Positions 22,251 to 34,279 of a stretch of 64,000 nt of DNA are shown here, piece after piece. Origin of the DNA: Labia minor (lineage: Eukaryota; Arthropoda; Insecta; Dermaptera; Spongiphoridae); the NCBI GenBank assembly GCA_963082975.1, contig OY720347.1, forward strand, positions 11,142,225 through 11,206,224, read 5' to 3'. The notes under the pieces were generated by a model that saw only the letters and a list, made by a program, of their open reading frames with translations, had not been told where the DNA came from and searched no databases. The translations under genes and the position numbers were made by a program. Each line of letters starts with the position of its first letter. The stretch's first letter is position 1.

Positions 22251-23247
22251 TATTTTTTTTTTATAAAATGAATGAAATTTTATTTCTAACAATTATAATT
22301 TGTATCTGATCAAATCGGTTTTAGGCAAAATAAAAATTAAATAAATTTTTAATTGGTTTTTAAAAAAATATGTTATATAAATTTTAAGAATATCACAAAA
22401 ATAAATAATATATAACATTGATTGTGTGTTAAAGTATAAGTATATAAAATTGTGTATCTTAGAGCTTTGTAGTAGATAACAAATAAATTTTGTTTTCATT
22501 ATTAAGTAAAAACTACAAATTTTTTTCTGTATTTTCCTAATGATAAATACTATTAATATCTTTATATTGAGTTATTAAGGATATATAAACAATTTATTTT
22601 AAGTGAATAATTGAAAAATAAATAGTATTATTTATATATTTTATGCATATTATAGAAGATTTCATTTTTTTTTCACTGAGAGAAAGTATTCATCTCATTT
22701 TCTCTTTAACTTGAATACCACTTCACAACCCACTCAATCATTATCACACAAAGAAGAATAACTTTATATCATGATATATAGATGTTATAAATAATAATAA
22801 AATAATATATGCATCAAGTTTTGGGTGTAGTTCTATTCTGTCATATTTTATAATTACAATGGATAAAAACAAATTGACACTGGTTCGTTGACATTTATTT
22901 AGAAAATTTTAAAGAATCTTTTTTCTTTTATTGAAGTAACCAACAACTTTTTATTAAAATTTGCAAAAATTTATACCCTTTTAATAAATAATCATTCAAC
23001 CATGATATTTTGCATGTATAATAGTATAAATATATAACCCCCAATTTGGGTGACGACTTATCTTATCTTATCCTATTATACTAGCAAAATGAATATACTA
23101 GTATGTATCACAGACCATAAACATATATTTGTAATTTTGAAATATTAAACCACGCTTGCGAAGGTTTTTTTTTAAGAAATTCACACACTATAGATAATTT
23201 TTATAAAGAAAAATCGATTTGTATTGGTTTCAGCCTAAGAAAAAATT
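22251..23247. other. intergenic, no gene seen
   Basis: AT-rich. Short open frames lack recognisable similarity. Confidence 0.45.
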
Positions 23248-23880
23248 AGCTGGAGTGTCTCCACTCGACTATCTCGCAATTTGAATTGGATTAAATAACA
23301 TAATATATTATATTTAAATTAAATTTAATTAATTATAAATTATAAATAATAAATAATAAATATTAAACCAGCGCATGTTTGGCTTTTTGTTGATGGCACC
23401 ACGTCACGTGTTGACGCGTGAGATTTTCAGTGTTAAAAAATTAATTCTGGTAATTTCAGCGAATCAATCAAGCTGAAATTCTATATATAGCAGTTTTATA
23501 TAATTATTAATCATGTGAAAAATTATCAAACATATATCTTTATTTTTACGGTCACTTTAGAGGAAAAAAAATCAAAACGTTGTAGGTAATGACCCTCTTC
23601 CGGTTGAGCTACATTTCTCAAAAGTTGATAGAAAACTATGAATTTTGAATAATGTCCATGTACCAAATTTCATCATTCTAGCTCAAACCGTTTTTGCGTA
23701 ATCTTGCCTACATACATACACACATACACACATACACACATACACACACACATACACACACACAGACATTTTTCTCAACCTTAGTGAAAATGATTCAGGA
23801 ACCTTCAAAACGTATAAAAACATCAAAATCTCAACATCGAAAATTTTCATGATCGCAATACTATCTCTGGCGAGATAGTA
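23248..23880 (+). repeat. interspersed repeat family A copy
   Basis: Complete copy from AGCTGGAGTGTCTCC to the palindrome TACTATCTCTGGCGAGATAGTA, with an expanded ACAC/ATAC microsatellite. Confidence 0.88.
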
Positions 23881-23932
23881 ATAATCTTTGTCAGGTTTTT
23901 CTTAATTTAAAATAGAAATTTTAATAATAATA

Positions 23933-24535
23933 AGCTGGAGTGTCTCCACTCGATTATCTCTCAATTTGAATTGGATTAAATAACATATAATATATTTAAA
24001 TTAAATTTAATATATTATAAATTAAAATTAATAAATAATATTTATTAAACCAGCGCGTTTTTGGCCCTTTGTTGATGGCACCACGTCACATGCTGGCGCG
24101 TGATTTGCTGTGTTAAAAAATTAATTGTGGTTCTTTCAGCCATTTATTCAATCTGAAATTCTCTATATAGAAGTTTTATACAATCTTTAATCATATGAAA
24201 AATTATCAAACATATATCTTTATTTTTACGGTCACTTTAGAGGTAAAAAAAAATAAAACGTTGTAGGTAATGACCCTCTTCCGGTTGAATTACATTCCTT
24301 AAAAGTTGATAGAAAACTAATAATTTTGAATAATGCCAGTAATGCAAATTTCATGATTCTAGCTCAAACCGTTTTTGCGTAACCTTATCTACATACATAC
24401 ACACGTATACACACACAGATATTTTTCTCAACCTTAGTGAAAATGATTCACGAACCTTCAAAAAACGTATAAAAACATCAAAACCTCGACATCGAAAATT
24501 TTCGTGATCGCAATACTATCTCTGGCCAGATAGAA
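23933..24535 (+). repeat. interspersed repeat family A copy
   Basis: Tandemly oriented, 52 bp after the previous copy. The tail palindrome is mutated (CTATCTCTGGCCAGATAG). Confidence 0.85.
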
Positions 24536-25157
24536 AAAATGAACATCTACATAAATAATTACTATGATTCTTAATAATTTAAAGAAAAAAAAATTAATAT
24601 AGACATCTAAATAGTATATAAAATTGATAATTTAATTAACTTGAAGGCTAATTTAATTCAGAGTAAATAAAACGTTTCAATTATTAATTTATATAGCGAG
24701 AGAAATTCATTTTTTTTCTCAAGTCCCGAGCTACAATTATAAAGCTCGTGATTTTACAGACTTATTATTATTCTTGTAAAAACTAAATATATTTCCATTA
24801 AATGATGTCAATCACGAAATACACCTATTATCAAAAAAATTTCACATGTTATTTTATTGACAGTAAAATATATTATATTATTTTTTATATCTATTCATTT
24901 CTATTTTATAATTTGATATTATTCTTGTAATAATTCAAAAGCTTTTATCTTCTTTAATCATAAATGTCAATAAATAATATATTAATTTATTTGTTAATTA
25001 AATAGATCTAAAATTGATGAATATAAGAAGAAAGAGCAATTACAAGATAAATAGTAAAAAAAGAAAAACTTCTATGTTTAGATTTGAGAAAACATACGAT
25101 AATAAACTATAATCTAACGTTATTAAGACAAATTCTTATAGAGTTTTTAATTATAAA
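24536..25157. other. intergenic; 24979-25157 is duplicated inside the composite hAT element at 38845-39023
   Basis: No gene. The last 179 bp, ending in the 8-bp target ATTATAAA, recur almost unchanged within the composite MITE at 38808-39291. Confidence 0.8.
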
Positions 25158-25431
25158 CAGTGGTGTATTGGGAGGGGAACGCGGGGGAACGACGTTCCCT
25201 TACCTTTTTTCAGAACCGGAACGCGTTCCAGTACTTCTTCATGTCCCGACAACTCCCACTTAAATTTACTGTTAGAATTTCTTTTTTTTTTTTTTTTGTG
25301 TTGTAAATATTTTGTATAGTAAGAATAAGAAAAAATAAAAACTTATATGGAAAAAATAGTTTGCTGAAAATAGGACTTTTTTTGCTTCCACTATGCGTTC
25401 CCTTACTTCTTATTTCACCAATACATCACCG
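25158..25431. mobile_element. hAT-type MITE (family CAGTGGTGTATTGG), simple copy
   Basis: Ends CAGTGGTGTATTGG and CCAATACATCACCG; perfect 8-bp target duplication ATTATAAA (25150-25157 and 25432-25439). Near the left end GGGAACG-A-CGTTCCC forms a tight hairpin. No coding capacity. Confidence 0.9.
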
Positions 25432-25758
25432 ATTATAAATAATACTAGATGCTCAGACCATTTTCGGCGCTCTGCCACCCTGTATCCTTAATGTGATACA
25501 TAGTATTTGAATGAAAGTCTGTTTTTAATAGGTTTTCATTTATTTTATTTAAATCAGTATATTATAACATTTATTTCATTTTAGTGTTCTTATTTATTTT
25601 TTATTTTATTCACTAAATTAATTAAATATTTTATTGTATATGATGTGGGGGCGCGAGCATTTTAAAATTTTGCCGTAAAAAAAAAAGGTTAGATGATTTT
25701 CAGGCCAAACTTTTAGAACATTTCCGATATTTTTTCAATTTTTTTCAAAATGGTTATA

Positions 25759-26376
25759 AAATAAGTTGACCTGTGGCCAGGTCCGAACCGACCGACGGTT
25801 TGAAGTAAATTAATTTCCAGCTACAGAAACAATTTCAAATAATTTTAATATATCTATTAATGTAATAAAAAACAGATATGGACATAAATATTTTTAATTT
25901 TATTTTATTTATAATATATATGCAAGACCAGGCTGTGACGTCATGAATGACTGAATGACGTCATATAATTTTAAATCAAGAAAAAACTAATAAATATGAT
26001 TTTTCTCGAGTAAAAAAACCAATGCAAAGTGAATGATTCGTGATGATATGTAAAAAATCTCCTCATGTGAAATTTGGTGTGAAAATAACCCTTCCCTTCC
26101 TATCGTCAATCGCTAATACTACCACTTCCGGTTTCCGGATTTGCACCAAAAGTTGATCAATTCATCCCACTGATGCATTAAGTAAATATACCAAATTTCA
26201 TCAAAATCGGTTGAGCCGTTCAGGCTGTACACATCTATACGGACGGACAGACATCATGCTAAAAATACTTTTTTCTGTTAATAAAGTGCATGATTCGTGG
26301 AGATATGTAAAAATCTTCACATGTGAAATTTGGTGTGAAAAAAATACCTCCCTTACTATCGTCGGTCGGTAAAAAT
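25759..26376 (+). repeat. interspersed repeat family B copy
   Basis: Head ATAAGTTGACCTGTGGCCAG with CCGACCGACGG; tail CGTCGGTCGGT. Shorter GGACGGACAG microsatellite than the 18462 copy. Confidence 0.85.
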
Positions 26377-26404
26377 GAAGAAATGATTTTACGATACTCT
26401 GAAA

Positions 26405-26468
26405 CAGGGGGGCGTGACTATATCAGTGTTCTAAGGGAGCGCAGAGCCTGAAAGGTTGAGAACCCCTG
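26405..26468. repeat. short hAT-like remnant
   Basis: CAGGGGGGCG at one end and GGTTGAGAACCCCTG at the other resemble hAT MITE termini with most of the interior missing. No target duplication seen. Confidence 0.35.
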
Positions 26469-26742
26469 ATGTAATGGATTATAACACATTCCTTACATGA
26501 GACACCTAATTTTCAAAATTTGTATAAAAAAATTGAATATATATAGGTTATAATAATTATACAAATATACGAAGAGTGTATATATGATTCAAATAAGTAT
26601 TTTTTTTTTATAAATTTATCAATATCTAATTTATTATGATATTCGTTTTTTTATTATCATTTATCATTTATTGAATATTTTTTATTATAATTAAATTTAG
26701 GGAAATGCGTAAAGTTTGAGACTTGAGATATTTTATAAAATT

Positions 26743-27002
26743 AAAACAACCAAAGTGGTCTATTTCGACCCTTAATAACAAATTTGGGGGTCCATGAAAT
26801 GAATATGGGGGTCTATGGGGGTCTAAAAAAGGTAAATCGTTTTTACGACATGGCTCTTAAAACATTTTTGATTTTTCAATAAGGCTCTAAAAAAAGGGTA
26901 AATTTTTTTTATAAAAAATCAAAATCAATTTAGGGGATCTACCCAAAATCTAAAAACATGGCAAGGGGTCTACGACACAAAAAAGTTTAGGACAACCATA
27001 TG
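26743..27002 (-). repeat. interspersed repeat shared with 51942-52288
   Basis: The inverted copy contains GTCGTAGACCCCTTGCCATG, AAGAGCCATGTCG-like and CCCCCAAATTTG blocks in the same order as 51942-52288. Probably a non-autonomous DNA transposon; ends not certain. Confidence 0.6.
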
Positions 27003-27716
27003 ACTATGAAGAATTAAGCCTAAAGTAAAAGTTTTAAAAAAGAAAATTTATTTAATACCTATTATTTAAAGTGTCGATTTCTTAAAGGGTGTACCTAGTG
27101 ATATCGATAAATGTAGATAAAAGCATTTATTAAACAATTTTAAATTATTCGTAAATGTAATTGTTTTTCAAGATTACTTAAATAATTACAATGATGGATA
27201 TAAAATTGTTTATCAATCTTTGATATGAAAAGATATTAAAGTATAATTACAAAAAACAAAACAACAACAAGACATGATATTGTAGATTTGAGATCACGTA
27301 AATTCAATTTATCTTAAGAAAAAATAAATAAAAAAATCGTAAGTGATGATAAAGTGAAAACATAAATGAGGAAATGAATTTGTATGTATATACATTTAGA
27401 TACATTTTTAATAATCTTAATAATCAGCAATTTTTCCGTAATATTTTTTTAAAAAAAATAACAGGGCTCAATAAACGATGAATATTATTTTCTTTTTGTT
27501 TTTTATTGAAATAAAAGAAAGAATTATTATATTCAATAATTCAGTAATAGATAGGAAAGTAAAATGGTCAAATTATTATTTTATAAATTATTTTATGTTT
27601 GAGGTTTATTTTTAAAGAAATGAATTAATTTTTATAAAAATTTGTTAAAAAACTGTTTTCGTTAAAATCAATTTTCATTAAGCAGAAATATACAGTTTTA
27701 AAAGCTGATGGAAATT
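27003..27716. other. intergenic, no gene seen
   Basis: AT-rich. Nothing supported. Confidence 0.45.
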
Positions 27717-28171
27717 AGCTGGAGTGTCTCCACTCGACTATCTCGCAATTTGAATTGGATTAAATAACATAATATATTATATTTAAATTAAATTTAATTA
27801 ATTATAAATTATAAATAATAAATATTAAACCAGCGCATGTTTGGCTTTTAATTGATGGCACCATGGCACGTGTTGGCGCGTGAGATTTGCAGTGTTAAAA
27901 AATTAATTCTGGTACTTTCAGCAATTCATTCAAGCTGAAATTCTATATATAGCAGTTTTATACAATTATTAATCATGTGAAAAATTATCAAACATATATT
28001 TTTATTTTTACGGTCACTTTAGAGTAAAAAAAATCAAAACGTTGTAGGTAATGACCCTCTTCCGGTTGAGCTACATATCTCAAAAGTTGATAGAAAACTA
28101 TGAATTTTGAATAATGTCCATGTACCAAATTTCATCATTCTAGCTCAAACCGTTTTTGCGTAATCTTGTCT

Positions 28172-28212
<41 letters not shown>

Positions 28213-28322
28213 TTTTTCTCAACCTTAGTGAAAATGATTCAGGAACCTTCAAAACGTATAAAAACATCAAAATCTCAACATCGAAAATTTTCATGATCGC
28301 AATACTATCTGGCGAGATAGTA
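27717..28322 (+). repeat. interspersed repeat family A copy
   Basis: Head AGCTGGAGTGTCTCC. Pure CA microsatellite at about 28176-28208. The tail is ACTATCTGGCGAGATAGTA, in which CT has been lost from the palindrome arm. Confidence 0.88.
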
Positions 28323-28856
28323 AAAATATTCTTGATCCATTCACATCAATTGATTCTACTGACGATGACGATTTTAAAAAGTAAAGAATATTCTCTAAGG
28401 TTTAATTTCTAAAAACTAAAAACTAAATATTAATATTAAAATAATTTTATTATACAATATTGAAAATTTATGATTCTTATAACAAATTTTGAAGTTGATT
28501 GCTTAGAAATTAATTAAAAGACTTACTTATTTAAGAGAGTCAATCACATTATTATTTCCTTTAGTTTAATTAAAATTAATATTCATATTAATAGAAATGT
28601 AAAGAATTTTTAAGAAATCAAAAAATGTCAGATTTAAAATAATAAATAAAATAAATTGGTTTTTATCTTTAGTTAGAATCCCATAAACTTTCTAAGTTTG
28701 GCGACAACTTTTCGTATGATGATAAGCAATTAATCATTCATTATAAATAGCCTGAGGATTATGCAACCAAACCTACATTCCTATATTCCTAAGATCCTAT
28801 ACCGTCGACTTCTCCTATTTCCCAAAGGTTGATTATTTTAAAATATCTTATAAAGG

Positions 28857-29343
28857 GTAATTATTCAGTCTAACTGATATATCATGGATTTGAATAAAAC
28901 TTTACCAGTGGATTACTAATTTTATTTCAAACAAACTTTCCTTAAGCAGTATGTTGCGGTCGCTTCTAGTTTACAAAATAAAAATTATTAAAGTTTGCAT
29001 ATAAATCCATTGATATTCTAATTAGATAATATGTTTTATTATTTGACCACCAGAGGTGCCTACAAATTTTCTGGGTTTTTTTCAGTTCGGTTTGGATATA
29101 AGAAAATTAAAAAAATAATTAATTAAATAATTTTCCTTAGTAAATAAGTTAATAATTAGTGAATTAGTCAATAAAAATTCATAACTAGTTTATCTGTCAA
29201 ACTTTAATAGTTTTTATTTCGTAAAAAAGAAGCGACCGCCACATACTGCTTAAGGAAAGTTTGTTTGAAATCAAAAAAAAGGAATCCACAGGTAAAGTTT
29301 TATCCAAATCCATGATACATCAGTTAGACTAAACAATTACCAA
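28857..29343. repeat. imperfect long inverted repeat (arms ~147 bp)
   Basis: Arms 28857-29003 and 29196-29343 are diverged reverse complements (landmarks TTAAGCAGTATGTTGCGGTCGC and GCGACCGCCACATACTGC, CATGGATTTG and CAAATCCATG), with a ~190-bp loop. It looks like an older fold-back element or long-TIR MITE. Confidence 0.75.
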
Positions 29344-30455
29344 AATTTCTTAAAATGAATTTTATAGACAATTGATCTAAAGAGTGTAGATTTGAATATT
29401 TTTAAATTTTAAAATTTAAAAATATTTCAATTACGGTTGTATTGGAGTTCTCTTTAAAAATAATTAAAAATAAATGTTTATTATACTAGTATATACTATT
29501 TAGATAATTATATGAGTCATAAAAGGAGAATTTAGCACTTCCAAATGGGATTGAAACAATACAGGTGAGAGGCAAACGATGAGAAGTCGCCGACCCCAAA
29601 TAGAACTTTCGCTGTTGACCTTTGCGTTTCAGTGAAAGCGTAATACTCTTAAAGGATGGAGATAAAACACAAGAGCCATCCAAAAACAGCACCTGCAGCA
29701 GCAGCCACCAAGATATTTAAACTCATCGGGTGTATCATTCATTTAATGAAGAATAATTGATTAGTAATTTTACTTCCCAAGGTGTCTCCTCTCTCTCTCT
29801 CTTACCAACGTTTTACTCTCTCTTTCTTTTGAAATTTAAGAATTTATTTTAAACATTTATTTTATTTTATTATTATTAAAAATAAAAAAATAAAAATAAA
29901 AAATAATAATAATAGAAAAATTAAACTTTAAAAATTATAGTATTTGAATTGTATTTAATTATATATATATATAGAATTATTTGTGTAAATCTTGTTTGTT
30001 ATTGTAGGTGTGTCCGTCTCTCTTAACATATTTCAAAAAATAAATATTTAATCAGACATCAGAATGAACAAATAAATAAATGATGATTGACATGCAAAAT
30101 TATAAGTATCATAGAACAATATATAGTAAATATAAGAGGACGTTGAAGAAGAAAAGAAAAAAAAAAGAGGAAAAGCGATTGAATTTCAGGTTAAAAGGTT
30201 AATTGGCATGCTTGTCATTTACGTATTCAGTTGGTGGGACGGATTCTAATATTTTTTAAATAATTTATATTTTCATATTCAATGATATATTCATTTTTCA
30301 TTCAATTACACACATTAAATAGAGCAAAAATATAATCTTTTGAATAAATCGTATACGCTGACTGACCTTTATTCCACCCTATAAATAAATATAAATATAT
30401 TTATTTTATTGATTTAATAATAAAAACTGCATAACGAGGAATTACATGATCTCTA
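29344..30455. other. intergenic; GC-richer unique segment at ~29510-29740
   Basis: The segment around 29560-29700 is distinctly less AT-rich and includes a GCAGCAGCAGCC run, but I see no clear exon. It could be a promoter, an untranslated exon or regulatory DNA. The remainder is AT-rich with a CT run at about 29790. Confidence 0.3.
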
Positions 30456-30764
30456 TGCATCTCCAGACATAGTTAGGATTATAAAATCAAGAAGGCTGCG
30501 ATGAGCACGGCACGTGGCTAGAATGGGAGAGGAAAGAATGGCGAAAAATATTATATTGGTGGGGAGACCGATTGGGAAACGCCCGCTTGGAAGACCACGG
30601 ACGCGGTGGGTAGACAATGTACGAAGGGACGTGAGAGAGATGGAAGTGGGTAGGGATTGGAGGGTTGTGACTCAGGATAGGGATACTTGGAGAAGTGCGG
30701 TTGCTGTGGCCAAGAACTTTCGAGTTCCGTAGAGCCACAGAGATAGATAGATAGATAGGTCTAA
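30456..30764 (+). mobile_element. LINE 3' end with GATA tail
   Basis: The frame at 30514-30732 encodes the C-terminus of a non-LTR retrotransposon ORF2 (ARMGEERMAKN, GRPIGKRPLGRPRTRWVDNV, VAVAKNFRVP), and it ends in AGAGATAGATAGATAGATAG. It is the same family as 39706-41012. Heavily 5'-truncated. Confidence 0.8.
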
Positions 30765-31230
30765 ATTGTCTACCATGAACTCTTACTACCCAACAGAACG
30801 ATCATTCTGTTGTCTACATTGAACATCTAACGAAATTAAAAAATGCAGTTGAAGAAAAGCGGCCTGAATTGACAAATCGGAAAGGCGTTGTATTCCATCA
30901 TGACAATGCAAGGCCACACACATCTTTGGTCAGTCGGCAAAAATTATTGGAGCTTGGTTGGGTTGTTTTGCCACATCCACTCTATAGTCCTGTCCTTGCA
31001 CCATCTGATTAGTTTTTGTTTCGATCTTTACAAAACTCCTTGAATGGTAAAAATTTTAATAATGATGATGATGTTAAATCGTACATGATTCGGTTTTTGG
31101 TAATAAAAACCAGAAGTTTTATGAATGTGGAATTATGATGCTGCCTGAAAACTGGCAAAAGGTCATTGATCAAAATGGACAATACATTACAGAATAAAGT
31201 TATTTAGTTCCATGAAAAAATTGTCTTTTA
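30765..31230 (+). pseudogene. mariner transposase 3' half, decayed
   Basis: Frames carry EEKRPELTNRKGVVFHHDNARPHTSLV-type catalytic sequence, LLELGWVVLPHP, a stop codon right after LAPSD, then SLQNSLNGK and NWQKVIDQNGQYI. There are several frameshifts. The 5' part is replaced by the LINE end immediately upstream. Confidence 0.8.
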
Positions 31231-32155
31231 TTTTCTTAAAATTGCCAACCCAATTATAAGAATTATTATTATAGGATGAATTTATTAGATATTAAAATTC
31301 ATTCATTTTATAATTATTTAATTTTTAATGAATTCTCAAAGTGTGTTTGAGAATTAGATTTACCTGCCCTTGTGTGATTTATTGTTCAATATTTTATTTT
31401 ATGGCAGAATTTGTGGCATTTAGCCAATAAATCTATTATATTTATAAGATAATTTGTATTCAAATCAGGAAAATCAGAAGTCTCTAATATATAATAGAAT
31501 GAAACAAATTATGAATATCAATTATTTGATAGGGAAAATATTAGTTTAAAAAGAGCTATGGAATTCTTACAAAAAATAATAAATGGTTTATTAATTCTAT
31601 TTGTAAATATAAAAACTATTATTATTTAAGTATGTTTTATATATATTAATGACATTGTTCGGAATTTAGCATCTTGTTTTAAAAAATAAAATTATTGATT
31701 GAAATATGATATATTTAATCTATTAATATTTTTTATTTATTTATTAATTTATTTATTTTGAATGTAAAATTAAGTTTAGTTGTTATCCAATTTGGAGTTG
31801 GTCCGATATATGAGAATGTGAATGGAAGGTAGGTAGGTCACTCATTGATTGTGAGAAAGAAGACAGCGCGATCCTCTCAGGCAGTTTTACTAAATTGGAA
31901 AGACACCGCTCAATCATAAATTGAACCCAATTGAAAAGAAACAAGTATCTTTTCAAAACTATTTTAATCTTTATTGTTGCTTTCTCTTGCATTTGTAATC
32001 CCCCCCCCCAAAAAAAAAAAAACAATAAAAAACTAATTTTGAAAAAAATTCCCTTGTAGCATACATAAATAAATTAAATAAATTAAAAAATAATTTAAAA
32101 ATCTTATTATTATTATTATAGTAATGTTTATATTTTTTATTTATGGTGGTTGCAG
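31231..32155. other. upstream region of the secreted-protein gene
   Basis: Mostly AT-rich. 31790-31930 is GC-richer and may hold the promoter or first exon of the gene that follows, but no ATG exon with a compatible (phase 0) donor could be fixed. A poly(C)-poly(A) run lies at 32001-32023. Confidence 0.35.
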
Positions 32156-34241
32156 GTGGTGCTTTTAATTGTGGGGGTGTTTCTAATAACAACGATCAAC
32201 GCTCAAGACAATCATGATGATGATAATGAAATTCCGGAGCCGCCACCTTTGACGCTAGATCCTGTTCTTAGACGTGCATTGCTGAGGGCGTTGGAACAAC
32301 TCGAAAAAGAAACCCTACACGAAGGCAATGTCGACGATCTGTCTCACCAAGAGGTAATACAATAAATATAACACGCACAGATATTTTTATTTTTATTTTA
32401 ATCAATATTTTATAATGAAATTCCTTACAAATACAATTGGTAATAGAGAATAGTAAATTATGAAATGAATTTATTAATATAGCATAATTATTAAAATTAT
32501 TTTATTTGTTTGTATGTATTCACTACAACCATTTACAAATTACAATAAAAAAAAACAAAAACAAATAAATTATTTTTTTTATTTTTAGATTCCTGAAGAA
32601 GATCCTTTGAATTATTCTGAAATTGAACACAATACTAATAATTACAACAGTGATGAAGAACAACATACAAATGTGAATTCAGAGGTGGTGTATACTCCGC
32701 CGCCAACCCCTCCGCCTCCTCCACCACCTCCAACAACAACAACTACCACGACTACAACACCAGCTCCGCCAAAATATGAACTAGATGAGAATGGATTCAT
32801 TAAATTGGATCAATTCAAAGTTCCAGTTCGTAAGGGGGGGAAGACTGTCTCGTTTGAACATCCTGAAGCTCTACATCAACCGTTGCATGTACCTGATACC
32901 GATCCCGAAGCAAATGCCATCGAGTCCAATACAATCAGTACCACCCAAAAGTCCGCAACGGGTAAAAAAGCTGAGGGCAATGGTACTGAAGTGAGTATAT
33001 TTCAGGCGCCGTTGGTTGCCGCTTTCACTGTGAAACAAGATGAACGTGGCCAACCGCAAAGTGTAGAACCGTTGTTCAAATTACGACAGAACAGTCAGTC
33101 AACAACAACGCAAACCAGCTTAGCTCCACAAACTCGAGAGCAGGAATTGGAGCAAAAGACTCGACAACTGGAAGCGGAATTAGTACGATTACAACAGGCT
33201 CATCGTCAACAACAACAAGAACAATATCGAATTTATCAAGAGGAACATCGGAGACAACAAAGTTTGTTGCTCGAAGAGCAACGTCGTCTTCAACAACAAC
33301 AACTTAATCGAGCAAAATTTAATCCAATTCAATCAAGCATTGAACGACCTTTTCCTTCACTGACTAACAATAATAACAACAATAACAACAATAACAATAA
33401 TAACAACATCAATCCTAATAATCGTTTGCCTTTAACCACAATACAACCACAAGTAAATGCATTTCAATCAACATTCAACAATTTCCGTTTAACTCCACTA
33501 CCACAACAACCATTGCACCAACAACAATTCCCTCCATTTACGCCTCAAGATGAAATTCAGTCTGGGAGAGCACAACGTCAAGAACAGGGCACAGGATTAC
33601 TTGGATTATTACCACCGTTAGAAGGACTTCCACCACCACCACCCCTACCACTTGCTATTATTAACAACAACAACCATCATTTCCGACCTCAACGACAAGA
33701 GCAAGGCACCTCCACCGTTCAATTTCAAAAAAGTATTGGAACGTTTGTAGGTGAACAACGAGTGCCATTATCAACATTCCAACAACCTCATACGCAACAA
33801 CAATTTCAATCGTTCACACGGGGTCGATCTCAACGACAAGAAACCGGAACTGGAAATTTTGGTGTAAACAATTTCAATACAAATTTCCAAAAGCCTCAAC
33901 AACAACCACAACAAAACTTTGTCACGAATAATTTCCAAAGACAAAACACATTCCAGACAGATCAAGGATTTGTCCCTAATAATGGACAATTTTCCACAAA
34001 TTATTTTCCGGAACCGCGACCTCAAATATTTCCACCTCCACCAAGACCACAAGAGCAATTCCGACAACTCTTTTTCCGATCCGGTTTAGGCCAGGATGTT
34101 GTCGGCTCAGTACGTCCTGAGGATCTAAACATTGTTTCTGAAGTGTTATCGTTAAACCACCAACGAGTGGATTCAACGGACACAGTGGCACCAATAATCT
34201 CCGAGGGAGTTGTCACCGACCTGAAACCACCCACACTTTAA
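32156..34241 (+). CDS. secreted Pro/Gln/Asn-rich protein (exons 2 and 3; exon 1 not located)
   Basis: Exon 32156-32353 starts after TTGCAG and ends at GAG|GTAATA. Exon 32589-34241 follows TTTTTAG and ends in TAA; the junction is phase 0. The first codons give a hydrophobic stretch (VVLLIVGVFLITTINAQD) that looks like a signal peptide ending near INA; its ATG must lie in an upstream exon. Then come an acidic region, a PPTPPPPPPP/poly-Thr block, a Gln/Glu/Arg-rich coiled coil (around REQELEQKTRQLEAELVRLQ), a 14-residue poly-Asn run, and three RxQRQExGT motifs (AQRQEQGTG, PQRQEQGTS, SQRQETGTG). The C-terminus contains VGSVRPEDLNIVSEVLSLN. Composition suggests an extracellular or cuticle-associated protein. 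I do not recognise the family. Confidence 0.75.
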
Positions 34242-34273
34242 ATCATTTGTCGTTTTCTAAACAAAATGTATTT

Positions 34274-34279
34274 AATAAA
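34274..34279 (+). terminator. polyadenylation signal AATAAA
   Basis: AATAAA lies 33 bp after the stop codon of the secreted-protein gene, an appropriate position for its 3' end. Confidence 0.55.

Noticed and set aside
28170-28210. CRISPR-like or regulatory tandem repeat (CA runs; also GGACGGACAG runs at 18930-18960)
   Set aside because: These are simple microsatellites internal to families A and B, with no spacers.
32150-32155. Start codon of the secreted protein at 32150
   Set aside because: This is a TTG inside a splice acceptor (TTGCAG). The real exon begins at 32156 and the ATG lies in an earlier exon.
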